Source of the DNA: Anaeromyxobacter terrae
GTDB lineage: Bacteria; Myxococcota; Myxococcia; Myxococcales; Anaeromyxobacteraceae
DNA length: 64,000 nt
Assembly: GCF_022690685.1 (NCBI RefSeq)
Contig: NZ_JALCYY010000002.1
Span: forward strand, 1 to 64,000
Direction of reading: 5' to 3'
Below are positions 37,101 through 44,919 of the stretch, piece by piece; positions within the stretch are counted from its first letter, which is position 1, and each line of letters starts with the position of its first letter. The translations under genes and the position numbers were made by a program. The notes beneath the pieces were generated by a model that was given only the letters and a program-made list of their open reading frames with translations, was not told the DNA's origin and searched no databases.

Positions 37101-38246
37101 AACTGCACGTCCGTGGACGGCGCGACCTGCACCGTCGCCATGACGAGCGCCAAGACGGTCACCGCGACGTTCCAGCCGAGCGAGTACCCGCTCACGGTGT
37201 CCATCTCCGCCGCCTCGGGAGCGAGCGGCTCGGTCAGCGGCCCGGGCATCAGCTGCGCCTCGGGCGCGACGGCGGGTTGCTCCACCTCCGTCGCGAACGG
37301 CGCGACCGTCACGCTCCTCGCCGAGCCCGCCCCCGGCTCGATCTTCAAGAGCTGGACGAACTGCACGTCCGTGGACGGCGCGACCTGCACCGTCGCCATG
37401 ACGAGCGCCAAGACGGTCACCGCGACGTTCCAGCCGAGCGAGTACCCGCTCACCGTCTCCATCTCCGGCGTCTCGGGGGCGAGTGGCTCGGTCGCCGGCC
37501 CCGGCATCGGCTGCACGCCGGGCGCGACGACGGGCTGCTCCACCTCCGTGGCGAACGGCGCGACCGTCACGCTCGTCGCGGAGCCCGCCCCCGGGTCGCT
37601 CTTCAAGAGCTGGGCGAACTGCACGTCCGTGAGCGGCACGAGCTGCACCGTCACCATGACGGGCGCGAAGACGGTCACGGCGACGTTCATGCCGAGCGAG
37701 TACGCGCTCACCGTCTCCATCACCGGCGTCTACGGTGCGAGCGGGACCGTGAGCGGCCCCGGGATCTCCTGCGCCCCGGGCGCGACGACGGGCTGCTCCG
37801 CCTCCGTGGCGAACGGCGCGACCGTCACGCTCCTCGCCGAGCCCGCCCCGGGCTCGATCTTCAAGAGCTGGGCGAACTGCACGTCCGCGGACGGCGCGAC
37901 CTGCACCGTCACCATGACGAGCGCGAAGACGGTCACCGCGACGTTCCAGCCGGCGACGTACGCGCTCACCGTCTCGACCACCGGGCTCGGCCACGGCACC
38001 GTCAGCGGGCCGGGCATCGCGTGCTCGACCGGCTCGGCGAGCGGCTGCACCGCGGCGATCGACAACGGCGCGACCGTGACGCTCGACGCCACGCCCAGCT
38101 CGACCTGCGACACGTTCAGCGGCTGGTCGGGCGGAGGGTGCACCGGGACGGGAGCGTGCACCGTCACGATGACGTCGGCGAAGACGGTGACGGCCTCCTT
38201 CGGGAGCACCGGCGCAACGCTCTGCTACCCAGTGACGCAGCCCTGA
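34191..38246 (+). CDS. Giant secreted lipoprotein: seven-repeat propeller plus 11 InlB-B/Flg_new_2-like modules
   Basis: 1351 residues. The signal peptide ends in a lipobox (LLAC, Cys16). Residues about 50-400 hold six clear repeats and one weak one of the form FDGTNYLVVWxDxRxGxxDIYGARV, consistent with a seven-bladed propeller. From about 402 to 1340 there are 11 modules of 80-90 residues ending GW/SWxxC...CTVTMTSAKTVTATF, each with four cysteines, like the divergent InlB B-repeat seen in bacterial surface proteins. It is probably a surface or matrix protein for adhesion; the binding partner is unknown. Modules 7-10 are almost identical at DNA level. Confidence 0.85.
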   Translation: MRGKISLLWVAALLACNGTGGPERGALESTDFAVVNEAGGDVFPPPTGSQAAPAAGFDGTNHLVVWSDARGGTGQDLYGAQVSKAGVVLGSSPIVISAAPGDQVSAAVAFDGTNYLVVWQDSRGSTGRDIYGARVTPDGTVLDPGGIPISTALEHQVEPAVAFDGTSYLVVWEDRRSGFADVRGARVSPNGTVLAADLLISGATGHQTQPAVACATGGCLVAWRDGRAGGPDVYGARVAGTSVLEPAGLPISRAGSSQGRPAIASDGTGYLVVWNDTRSGTSDVYGTRVTAAGAILDASGLAIATAADAQQSPDAQFEGAYYVVAWHDRRSGVAFDLYAARVTGAGAVVDPSGFLVASGTGGVTTSVASDGAGQVLVAFDALQTLGDLTTVTRVRTQAITVRAELTASLIGNGSGSVVSEPAGVDCGATCAAMFDAPTVVTLTPTAAPGSTFVGWSGACAEAGLGPCTLTVDESRLAIAKFSPLYALTVTRAGAGTGDVASDPAGIVCGATCAADLVEGTVVTLSASPSATSVFAGWSGACSGMGTCVVAMNAAQAVTATFVPAYKLSVSNIGGATGTVSGGATGPVGAGTIACTTGSTAGCSALVASGDSVTLHAAPGDGAVFKGWSGACTGLGDCTLAMSAAKTVTASFQPSTYTVKVGSSGGGVGTITGEGISCTTGSTTGCTAVVANTTPYQVLTLTATPDASSLFKSWSGCTSSSGNTCSVTVSSAKTVSAVIQPSTYPLTVTTSGTSAGGTVTGPGIGCTTGSTAGCSATVGNGDTVILTAAPDATSVFKRWSGCTSSDGATCTITMTSAKTATAYFEPAQYKLTATTSGVSSGGTITGAGLSCTTGSPDGCSAMIANGATVTLTATADAASVFKRWSGCTSSDGATCTVTMTGAKTATAYFEPAQYKLSVSISGLSGSSGSVSGPGVSCLPGATEGCSTMVANGATVTLLAEPAPGSIFKSWTNCTSVDGATCTVAMTSAKTVTATFQPSEYPLTVSISAASGASGSVSGPGISCASGATAGCSTSVANGATVTLLAEPAPGSIFKSWTNCTSVDGATCTVAMTSAKTVTATFQPSEYPLTVSISGVSGASGSVAGPGIGCTPGATTGCSTSVANGATVTLVAEPAPGSLFKSWANCTSVSGTSCTVTMTGAKTVTATFMPSEYALTVSITGVYGASGTVSGPGISCAPGATTGCSASVANGATVTLLAEPAPGSIFKSWANCTSADGATCTVTMTSAKTVTATFQPATYALTVSTTGLGHGTVSGPGIACSTGSASGCTAAIDNGATVTLDATPSSTCDTFSGWSGGGCTGTGACTVTMTSAKTVTASFGSTGATLCYPVTQP
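36922..37954 (+). repeat. Near-identical 258-bp tandem modules inside the lipoprotein gene
   Basis: Four consecutive modules of 258 bases (86 codons). Modules 7 and 8 share an identical stretch of over 120 bases ending at 37190 and 37448; modules 9 and 10 differ by scattered changes. This similarity suggests recent duplication or gene conversion and makes module number likely to vary. Confidence 0.85.
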
Positions 38247-38306
38247 CGGCGCGGGCGGGGCCGGTCCGCTGACCGCCCCGCCCCCCGGCATCACGACGGC
38301 GTCCAC

Positions 38307-38338
38307 CGCGCGGGCCTCCGGGCCCGCGCGTTCTTTTT
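38307..38338 (+). terminator. Rho-independent terminator of the giant lipoprotein gene
   Basis: Stem CGCGCGGGCC / GGCCCGCGCG with a TCCG loop (38307-38330), followed by TTCTTTTTT. Confidence 0.93.
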
Positions 38339-38497
38339 TGCTCTCCGGCGCCGCCGCCTCCGCGGCCAGGATCGGGCGCGGAGCCGGGTCCGAATCCGCT
38401 CGCGACGCGGCGCGTCGCCTGCTGGCTCCCAACTGGCTGCCTCCAGCCGTGCAGCCCACCCCTCCCCTCCCCCCTGGGGCGTTTCGGCGCACCCCAC

Positions 38498-38511
38498 AAC
38501 CTGTAAAGGTT
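38498..38511. promoter_or_regulatory. Short dyad upstream of the Liv operon
   Basis: AACCT-GTAA-AGGTT, a perfect 5-bp dyad, lies 34 bases before the livG ATG in a locally AT-richer stretch. It could be an operator; no regulator gene is adjacent. Confidence 0.35.
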
Positions 38512-38544
38512 TCCTCTCCACCTGGGTTCCACGCCGGAGGCCGG

Positions 38545-39297
38545 ATGCCCGAGGAGACGATCCTCGAGACGCGCGACCTCGTGAAGGAGTTCGCCGGCTT
38601 CGTCGCCGTGAACGGGGTCTCGCTGCGCGTGGCGCGGGGCAGCATCCACGCGCTCATCGGCCCGAACGGCGCGGGCAAGACGACGGTCTTCAACCTCCTC
38701 ACCCGGTTCCTGCCGGCGACGCGCGGGGCGATCCTCTTCAATGGCGAGGACGTGACGCACGCGCGCCCCGCCGACGTGGCGCGGCGCGGCATCGTCCGCT
38801 CGTTCCAGATGTCGGCGGTGTTCCCGGCGCTCACCGCGCTCGAGAACGTGCGGATCGCGCTGCAGCGTCCGCTCGGCACCTCCTTCCACTTCTGGCGCTC
38901 GGAGCGGACGCTCCAGGCGCTCGACGCGCGCGCGGTCGAGCTCCTCGCGGCGGTCGGGCTCGAGGCGGACAGGGACACCGTCGCGGTCGAGCTGCCCTAC
39001 GGGCGCAAGCGCGCGCTCGAGCTCGCGACGACGCTCGCGCTCGATCCGGAGCTGCTCCTCCTCGACGAGCCGACCCAGGGGATGGGCCACGAGGACGTCG
39101 GGCGGGTGGTCGCGCTCATCCGCCACGTCGCGGCGGGGCGGACGGTGCTGCTCGTCGAGCATAACCTGTCGGTCGTCCAGGACCTCGCGCGACGGGTGAC
39201 GGTCCTCGCGCGCGGCGCGGTGCTCGCGGAGGGGAGCTACGACGAGGTCTCGCGCGATCCCGCCGTGCTCGAGGCGTACATCGGAGCGCCCGCGTGA
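38545..39297 (+). CDS. livG: Branched-chain-type ABC transporter ATPase, LivG-like
   Basis: ATPase of a Liv-type importer, 250 residues. Walker A GPNGAGKTT, Q-loop VRSFQMSAVFPALTALENV, Walker B LLLLDEP followed by TQGMGHEDV, H-loop LVEHNL. The ABC signature reads LPYGRKRALE rather than LSGGQ, as is common in LivG proteins. The ATG follows GGAGG. First gene of a six-gene operon; the next gene overlaps it by four bases. Confidence 0.92.
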   Translation: MPEETILETRDLVKEFAGFVAVNGVSLRVARGSIHALIGPNGAGKTTVFNLLTRFLPATRGAILFNGEDVTHARPADVARRGIVRSFQMSAVFPALTALENVRIALQRPLGTSFHFWRSERTLQALDARAVELLAAVGLEADRDTVAVELPYGRKRALELATTLALDPELLLLDEPTQGMGHEDVGRVVALIRHVAAGRTVLLVEHNLSVVQDLARRVTVLARGAVLAEGSYDEVSRDPAVLEAYIGAPA

Positions 39298-40010
39298 CCG
39301 AGCCCGCCCGCCCCGAGCTCCTGCGCGTCGCAGGGCTCCACGCGTTCTACGGTGAGTCGCACGTGCTGCACGGGGTCGACTTCGCCGTGAGCGCGGGCGA
39401 GCTCGTCACCCTCCTCGGCAGGAACGGCTCGGGCCGCACGACGACGCTCAAGGCCATCCTCGGGCTCGTGGGACGGCGCACGGGGTCGATCGTGGTGAGC
39501 GGTCACGAGACCATCGGGCTCCCGACGCACCGCATCGTCCAGCTCGGCCTCGGCTTCTGCCCGGAGGAGCGCGGCATCTTCGCGAGCCTCACCGCGGAGG
39601 AGAACCTGACGCTCCCGCCGGTCGTCCGCTCGGGCGGCATGTCGCTCGAGGAGATCTACGAGATGTTCCCGAACCTCCGGGAGCGCCGGAAGAGCCCCGG
39701 CTCGCGGCTCTCCGGCGGCGAGCAGCAGATGCTCGCGATGGCCCGGATCCTCCGCACCGGCGCGCGTTTGCTCCTCCTCGACGAGATCACCGAGGGGCTC
39801 GCGCCGGTCATCGTCCAGGCACTCGGGCGCGCCGTCCGCGCGCTCCGCGACCGCGGGTTCACGGTGATCCTGGTCGAGCAGAACTTCCGCTTCGTCGCGC
39901 CGCTCGCCGACCGCCACGTGCTGCTCGAGCGCGGGCGCGTGGTGGACACGATCGCCCGGGACGAGCTCCCGGGGAGGATGGAGTCGCTGCAACGCTTCCT
40001 GGGCGTCTAG
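39294..40010 (+). CDS. livF: Branched-chain-type ABC transporter ATPase, LivF-like, with Arg in Walker A
   Basis: Second ATPase, 238 residues from a GTG overlapping livG. Signature LSGGEQQMLAMARIL, Walker B LLLLDEITEGLAPVIV, and H-loop-like region VILVEQNF (Gln in place of His, usual for LivF). The P-loop reads GRNGSGRTTT: the invariant Walker A lysine is Arg. I recall this Arg form in some LivF proteins from other groups, but that cannot be checked here. Confidence 0.9.
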   Translation: MTEPARPELLRVAGLHAFYGESHVLHGVDFAVSAGELVTLLGRNGSGRTTTLKAILGLVGRRTGSIVVSGHETIGLPTHRIVQLGLGFCPEERGIFASLTAEENLTLPPVVRSGGMSLEEIYEMFPNLRERRKSPGSRLSGGEQQMLAMARILRTGARLLLLDEITEGLAPVIVQALGRAVRALRDRGFTVILVEQNFRFVAPLADRHVLLERGRVVDTIARDELPGRMESLQRFLGV

Positions 40011-40035
40011 CGCCGCCCACCACGAAGGAGCGCAC

Positions 40036-41247
40036 ATGAGCCGGATTCCTCGAGTCGCCTGCTGTCTCGCCGCGCTGCTCGCGGCGCCCACCCTCGCCGC
40101 CGACAAGGTCTCGGACGGCGTCGTCAAGATCGGCGTCCTCACCGACATGACGGGCTACTACTCCGACCTCGCCGGCCCGGGCTCCGTCCTCGCCGCGCGG
40201 ATGGCGGTCGAGGACTTCGGCGGCAAGGTCCTCGGCAAGCCCATCCAGCTCGTGTCCGCCGATCACCAGCTCAAGGCGGACGTCGCGTCCAACACCGCCC
40301 GCAAGTGGTTCGACCAGGAGCAGGTGGACGTCATCGCAGACCTCGTCTCGTCGTCGACCGCGGGCGCCGTCATGCCGGTCGCCGCGGAGAAGAAGCGCAT
40401 CACGCTGCTCTCCGGACCGGGCACGACCGCGTTCACGGGCGAGAAGTGCACCGCCTACAACGTGCACTGGACGTACAACAACTGGGCGCTCGCGAACGGC
40501 ACGGGCCGCGAGGTCGTGCGCCAGGGCGGGGACACCTGGTTCTTCGTCACGGCCGACTACATCTTCGGCCGCTCGCTCGAGGAGGACACCTCGAAGGTGG
40601 TGAAGGCCGCGGGAGGCAAGGTCCTCGGCTTCGCGCGCCACCCCTCCCCCGGCACGACCGACTTCTCGAGCTACCTGCTCCAGGCGCAGTCGTCCGGCGC
40701 GAAGATCGTCGGGCTCGCGAACGCGGGCGCCGACACCGTGAACTGCATCAAGCAGGCGAACGAGTTCGGCGTCACTCCCAAGCAGAGCCTCGCGGGCCTG
40801 CTCGTCTTCATCACCGACGTCCACAGCCTCGGGCTCGACACCGCGAAGGGCATGTACCTCACCACCGCGTTCTACTGGGACCTGAACGACGACACGCGCA
40901 AGTGGTCGCAGCGCTTCTTCGAGAAGCACAAGAAGATGCCGACGATGGTCCAGGCCGGCGTGTACTCGTCGATCATGCACTACCTGAAGGCGGTGCAGGC
41001 GGCCGGGACGGACGACGCGGACGCGGTGATGGCGAAGATGAAGGCGACGCCGGTGAACGACTTCTTCGCGAAGAACGCGCGCATCGGGCCGGACGGGCTG
41101 CTCCGCCACGACATGTACCTCGCCCGCGTGAAGGCGCCGGGCGCTTCCAAGAAGCCCTGGGACTACTACGAGATCGTGAAGACGATCCCAGCCGCCGAGG
41201 CGTTCCCGACCGTCGAGCAGCAGGCCTGCCCGCTCGCGAAGAAGTAG
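40036..41247 (+). CDS. Branched-chain-type ABC transporter periplasmic binding protein
   Basis: Receptor of the Liv-type importer, 403 residues with a cleavable signal (RVACCLAALLAAPTLAA). The mature part reads VVKIGVLTDMTGYYSDLAGPGSVLAARMAVEDFGGKVLGKPIQLVSADHQLKADVA, TARKWFDQEQVDVIADLVSSSTAGAVM, typical of periplasmic binding fold type I. YKVHWT-like YNVHWTYNNWAL and the GAKIVGLANAGADTVNCIKQANEFG segment point to the subgroup often annotated for organic acids or aromatic compounds rather than leucine. Substrate not determined. Confidence 0.9.
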   Translation: MSRIPRVACCLAALLAAPTLAADKVSDGVVKIGVLTDMTGYYSDLAGPGSVLAARMAVEDFGGKVLGKPIQLVSADHQLKADVASNTARKWFDQEQVDVIADLVSSSTAGAVMPVAAEKKRITLLSGPGTTAFTGEKCTAYNVHWTYNNWALANGTGREVVRQGGDTWFFVTADYIFGRSLEEDTSKVVKAAGGKVLGFARHPSPGTTDFSSYLLQAQSSGAKIVGLANAGADTVNCIKQANEFGVTPKQSLAGLLVFITDVHSLGLDTAKGMYLTTAFYWDLNDDTRKWSQRFFEKHKKMPTMVQAGVYSSIMHYLKAVQAAGTDDADAVMAKMKATPVNDFFAKNARIGPDGLLRHDMYLARVKAPGASKKPWDYYEIVKTIPAAEAFPTVEQQACPLAKK

Positions 41248-41254
41248 CCCCCCG

Positions 41255-42118
41255 ATGCAGGCGCTCTTCGGGCAGCTCCTCGTCGGCCTCATCAACGGGT
41301 CGTTCTACGCGCTCCTCTCCCTGGGGCTCGCGATCATCTTCGGGCTGCTCAACGTCGTGAACTTCGCCCACGGCGCGCAGTACATGATGGGCGCCTTCGC
41401 CGCCTGGATGGCGGCGACGTACCTCGGGATCGGCTACTTCTGGGCGCTGCTGCTCGTGCCCGCGGCGATGGGTCTCGTCGGCGTCGCCGTGGAGCGGCTG
41501 CTCCTGCGGAGGCTGTACGGGCTCGACAACCTGTACGGCCTCCTCCTCACCTTCGGGCTCACCCTCATCGCCGAGGGCCTGTTCCACCAGGCCTACGGGA
41601 ACTCCGGGAGCACCTACCCCGTGCCCGCCGCGCTGCGCGGCGGCGTGAACCTCGGGTTCATGTACCTGCCGATCTACCGCGCGTGGGTGGTGGTCGTGTC
41701 GGTCGTCGTGTGCACGGCGAGCTGGTTCGTCATCGAGCGGACCAAGCTCGGCGCGTACCTGCGGGCCGGGACGGAGAACCCGAGGTTGCTGCAGGCGTTC
41801 GGCGTGAACGTCCCGCTCATGTTCACGATCACCTACGGCTTCGGCGTCGCCCTCGCGGCGTTCGCCGGCGTGATGGCGGCGCCCGTGTACCAGGTGACCC
41901 CGCTCATGGGCAGCTCGCTCATCATGGTCGTGTTCGCCGTGGTCGTCATCGGCGGGATGGGCTCCATCGCCGGCTCGATCTTCACCGGCCTCGGCATCGG
42001 CCTCGTGGAGGGGCTCACGCGCTACCTGTACCCGGAGGCCTCGAGCGTCGTCGTGTTCGTCGTGATGGCGCTCGTCCTGCTCGTCCGCCCCGCCGGGCTC
42101 TTCGGGAGGCAGCGGTGA
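41255..42118 (+). CDS. livH: Branched-chain-type ABC transporter permease, LivH-like
   Basis: Membrane subunit, 287 residues. LINGSFYALLSLGLAIIFGLLNVVNFAHGAQYMMGAF is the LivH start, and AFAGVMAAPVYQVTPLMGSSLIMVVFAVVVIGGMGSIAGSIFTGLGIGLVE is its conserved end. Eight to nine hydrophobic segments. It lies 8 bases after the receptor gene and overlaps the next permease gene. Confidence 0.94.
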   Translation: MQALFGQLLVGLINGSFYALLSLGLAIIFGLLNVVNFAHGAQYMMGAFAAWMAATYLGIGYFWALLLVPAAMGLVGVAVERLLLRRLYGLDNLYGLLLTFGLTLIAEGLFHQAYGNSGSTYPVPAALRGGVNLGFMYLPIYRAWVVVVSVVVCTASWFVIERTKLGAYLRAGTENPRLLQAFGVNVPLMFTITYGFGVALAAFAGVMAAPVYQVTPLMGSSLIMVVFAVVVIGGMGSIAGSIFTGLGIGLVEGLTRYLYPEASSVVVFVVMALVLLVRPAGLFGRQR

Positions 42119-43059
42119 GCGCGCCCGCGCTGCGGCGCCTCGCGTGGGCGGCGATGGTGCTCCTCGGCCTCGCCGCGCCTTACCTCGTCTACCCGGTGTT
42201 CGCGATGAACGTGCTCTGCCTCGCGCTGTTCGCGAGCGCGTTCAACCTCCTGCTCGGCTACGCCGGGCTCCTCTCCTTCGGCCACGCGGCGTTCCTCGGC
42301 GCCGCGGCCTACGTCACCGGGATCACGCTGCGCACGTGGGGGCTGCCGACGGAGCTCGGCGTCCTCGCGGGCACCGCGGTCGCGACGCTGCTCGGGCTCG
42401 TGTTCGGCGCGCTCGCGATCCGCCGCTCCGGCATCTACTTCGCGATGATCACCCTCGGCTTCGCGCAGCTCGTCTACTTCCTCGTGGTCCAGCTGCCCTG
42501 GACCGGCGGCGAGGACGGGCTCCAGGGCATCCCGCGCGGGAAGGCGCTCGGCCTCCTCGCGCTCGACGGGCCGGTCACGACGTACTACTTCGTCTACGTC
42601 GCGTTCCTCGCCGGCTTCTGGCTCATCCAGCGGGCCATCCACTCGCCCTTCGGGCACGTGCTCCGCGCCATCCGCGAGAACGAGCCGCGGGCGCTGTCGC
42701 TCGGCTACGACGTCGCGCACTACAAGCTGCTCGCGTTCGTCCTCTCGGCCGCCCTCTCGGGCCTCGCCGGCTCGCTCAAGGCGGTCGTGCTCCAGTTCGC
42801 GTCGCTCTCGGACGTCCACTGGCACCGCTCCGGCGAGGTCGTGCTCATGACGCTGCTCGGCGGCATGGGGACGGTGCTGGGGCCGTCGGTCGGCGCGCTG
42901 CTCGTCGTCACCCTCGAGAACTACCTCGCCGACGTGGGGTCCTGGGTGACGGTCATCACCGGCGCGGTGTTCGTCGCGTGCGTCCTCGCGTTCCGGCGCG
43001 GCATCGTCGGCGAGGTGCGCGCGCTCGTGCGCCGCTCGTTCATCGGAGGGAAGCCATGA
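42115..43059 (+). CDS. livM: Branched-chain-type ABC transporter permease, LivM-like
   Basis: Second permease, 314 residues from a GTG overlapping livH. Conserved LLGYAGLLSFGHAAFLGAAAYVTG, IRRSGIYFAMITLGFAQLVYFL, GEDGLQGIPR, HVLRAIRENEPRALSLGYDVAHYKLLAFVLSAALSGLAGSL and VMTLLGGMGTVLGP are LivM marks. The stop overlaps the dehydrogenase ATG by four bases. Confidence 0.94.
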   Translation: MSAPALRRLAWAAMVLLGLAAPYLVYPVFAMNVLCLALFASAFNLLLGYAGLLSFGHAAFLGAAAYVTGITLRTWGLPTELGVLAGTAVATLLGLVFGALAIRRSGIYFAMITLGFAQLVYFLVVQLPWTGGEDGLQGIPRGKALGLLALDGPVTTYYFVYVAFLAGFWLIQRAIHSPFGHVLRAIRENEPRALSLGYDVAHYKLLAFVLSAALSGLAGSLKAVVLQFASLSDVHWHRSGEVVLMTLLGGMGTVLGPSVGALLVVTLENYLADVGSWVTVITGAVFVACVLAFRRGIVGEVRALVRRSFIGGKP

Positions 43060-43841
43060 CGGAGGGGCTCGCGGGGCGCGTCGCGGTCGTCACCGGGGCG
43101 GCCAGCGGCATCGGGCTCGAGATCGCGACGCAGCTCGCGCGGGCGGGCGCGCGCGTGACGCTCGCGGACCTGAACGGCCCCGCCGCCGCCGCGGCGGCGG
43201 GCGCGCTCGCGGAAGGCGGCCTCGCCGCGCGCGGCGTCGCCTGCGACGTGACGAGCGAGGCGGAGGTGCGCGCGGTCCTCGACGAGGTGGTGGCCGAGGA
43301 CGGCCGCCTCGACGTGCTCGTGAACAACGCGGGGCTGCAGCACGTCGCCCCCATCGACGAGTTCCCGACGGAGCGGTTCGAGATGCTCCTCCGCGTCATG
43401 CTCGTCGCGCCGTTCCTCGCGACGAAGCACGCCTTCCCCGCGATGAAGCGCCAGGCCTTCGGCCGGATCCTCAACGTCGCGTCGATCAACGGCCTCGTCG
43501 GCTTCGCCGGGAAGTGCGCCTACAACAGCGCGAAGCACGGCCTCATCGGGCTCACCAAGGTGGCGGCGCTGGAGGGCGCGCAGCACGGCATCACCGTGAA
43601 CGCCCTCTGCCCGGGCTACGTCGAGACGCCGCTCGTCCGGAACCAGCTCGCGGATCTCGCGCGCACGCGCCGCGTGCCGCTCGAGCGCGTCTTCGAGGAG
43701 GTCATCTATCCCCTCGTCCCGCTGCGCCGCCTCCTCACGCCGGCGGAGGTCGCCGCCTACGCCCTGTTCCTCGCGAGCGACGCCGCCGGCGGCATCACCG
43801 GCGCCGCCGCGGTCATCGACGGAGGGTACACGGCGCAGTAG
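43056..43841 (+). CDS. bdhA: 3-hydroxybutyrate dehydrogenase-like SDR
   Basis: Classical short-chain dehydrogenase, 261 residues: TGAASGIG cofactor loop, NNAG, catalytic Ser in VASINGLVGF and the YNSAK pair, then LCPGYVETPLVRNQ, which with DLARTRRVPLERV matches the D-3-hydroxybutyrate dehydrogenase group (interconverts 3-hydroxybutyrate and acetoacetate with NAD). It ends DGGYTAQ. It is the last gene of the Liv-type operon, translationally coupled to livM, suggesting that the importer's substrate or its breakdown product is a short hydroxy acid. Confidence 0.85.
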   Translation: MTEGLAGRVAVVTGAASGIGLEIATQLARAGARVTLADLNGPAAAAAAGALAEGGLAARGVACDVTSEAEVRAVLDEVVAEDGRLDVLVNNAGLQHVAPIDEFPTERFEMLLRVMLVAPFLATKHAFPAMKRQAFGRILNVASINGLVGFAGKCAYNSAKHGLIGLTKVAALEGAQHGITVNALCPGYVETPLVRNQLADLARTRRVPLERVFEEVIYPLVPLRRLLTPAEVAAYALFLASDAAGGITGAAAVIDGGYTAQ

Positions 43842-43867
43842 CGAGGCTCCGCGCGCCGTGCCGCGGG

Positions 43868-44917
43868 TCAGCGCGTGTGCACCGTCACGAGCGCGGAGAG
43901 GCCCGCGCGGAGCGAGAGATCCGGCGGCGGCCCGACCCAGGCGATCCGCACCGGCACGCGCTCGACCACCTTGACGAAGTTGCCCGAGGCGTTGTCCGGC
44001 GGGAGGAGCGCGAAGCGCGCGCCGGTGCCGCCGGAGACGCTCTCGACGCGCCCCTCGATCGTGCGCCCGGAGTAGGCGTCGATCTCGACGTCCACCCGCT
44101 GCCCGGGGCGGATCGCGCCGGTCTGCGTCTCCTTGAAGTTCGCGACGACGTAGGTCCGGTCCGGCACGAGCTGCCCGAGCACCTGGCCGGGCGCCACGAT
44201 CTGGCCGACGCGCGCCCCGAGCCGGGTCACGGCGCCGTCCGCCGGCGCGCGCACCTCCGTGTAGCCGAGCTGGAGCTTCGCCAGCGCGAGCGCGGCCTCC
44301 GCGCTCTGCACGCGCGCGTGGGCGAGCTCGGCGTTGGCGAGCGCCGCGGCGTACTGGGCGCGGTTCGCGCCGGCGCCCGCGCGCGCGGTCTCGCTCGACA
44401 CGCGGGTCGTGTCGTACTGGCTCGCCGCGATGGCCTCGCCCTTCTTGAGCTCGTCGGCCCGCCGGAGGTCCGCGAGCGCCTTCTCCGCCTCGGCCTCGGC
44501 GCGCGTCACCGTCGCGCGCGCGGCGCCGATCTGCGCGTCGGCGGCCCGAGCCTGGGCGCGCGCGGTCGCGACCTCCGCCTCGGCCTGCCGGACGCGCAGC
44601 TCGTAGTCGGCCGTGTCGAGCCGCAGGATGGGCTGTCCTGCCTTCACCGGCGCGTTCTCCTCGACGAGCACCTCGGCGATCGGGCCGCCGACGCGCGCCG
44701 CCACCGCGACCACGTCGGCCTCGACCTGCGCGTCGTCCGTCACCTCCTCGCCCCGGTGCAGGTACTCCCAGGCGGCGAAGGCGCCGAGGAGCAGGAGCGC
44801 CAGCGCGGCGCCGCCGCCCATGATCAGCCGGCGCCGCGACCGTGCCGGGGCGGGCGCGGGTGGAGGCGCCGCCGGGAGCGGCCGGACTTCGTGGAGCTTC
44901 GGATCGGTGGGGGTCAT
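43868..44917 (-). CDS. EmrA/HlyD-type membrane fusion protein
   Basis: Periplasmic adaptor for an MFS exporter, 349 residues. A Pro-rich cytosolic head is followed by one membrane helix (LIMGGGAALALLLLGAFAAWEYL), TDDAQVEADVVAVAARVGGPIAEVLVEENAPVKAGQPILRLD (lipoyl half), a long coiled coil (about residues 105-200) and the second lipoyl half with YTEVRAPADGAVTRLGARVGQIVAPGQVLGQLVP, then VVANFKETQTGAIRPGQRVDVEIDAYSG. The last gene of the TetR-EmrB-EmrA operon, two bases after the pump gene. Confidence 0.93.
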   Translation of the reverse strand: MTPTDPKLHEVRPLPAAPPPAPAPARSRRRLIMGGGAALALLLLGAFAAWEYLHRGEEVTDDAQVEADVVAVAARVGGPIAEVLVEENAPVKAGQPILRLDTADYELRVRQAEAEVATARAQARAADAQIGAARATVTRAEAEAEKALADLRRADELKKGEAIAASQYDTTRVSSETARAGAGANRAQYAAALANAELAHARVQSAEAALALAKLQLGYTEVRAPADGAVTRLGARVGQIVAPGQVLGQLVPDRTYVVANFKETQTGAIRPGQRVDVEIDAYSGRTIEGRVESVSGGTGARFALLPPDNASGNFVKVVERVPVRIAWVGPPPDLSLRAGLSALVTVHTR

Positions 44918-44919
44918 CT

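Noticed and set aside
36922-37954. CRISPR or mobile repeat
   Set aside because: The 258-bp period equals 86 codons in frame; it is protein-module duplication.
34206-38978. 1590-codon minus-strand ORF opposite the giant lipoprotein gene
   Set aside because: It has Arg/Ala/Gly-rich nonsense composition, while the plus strand has a signal peptide and clear repeats.
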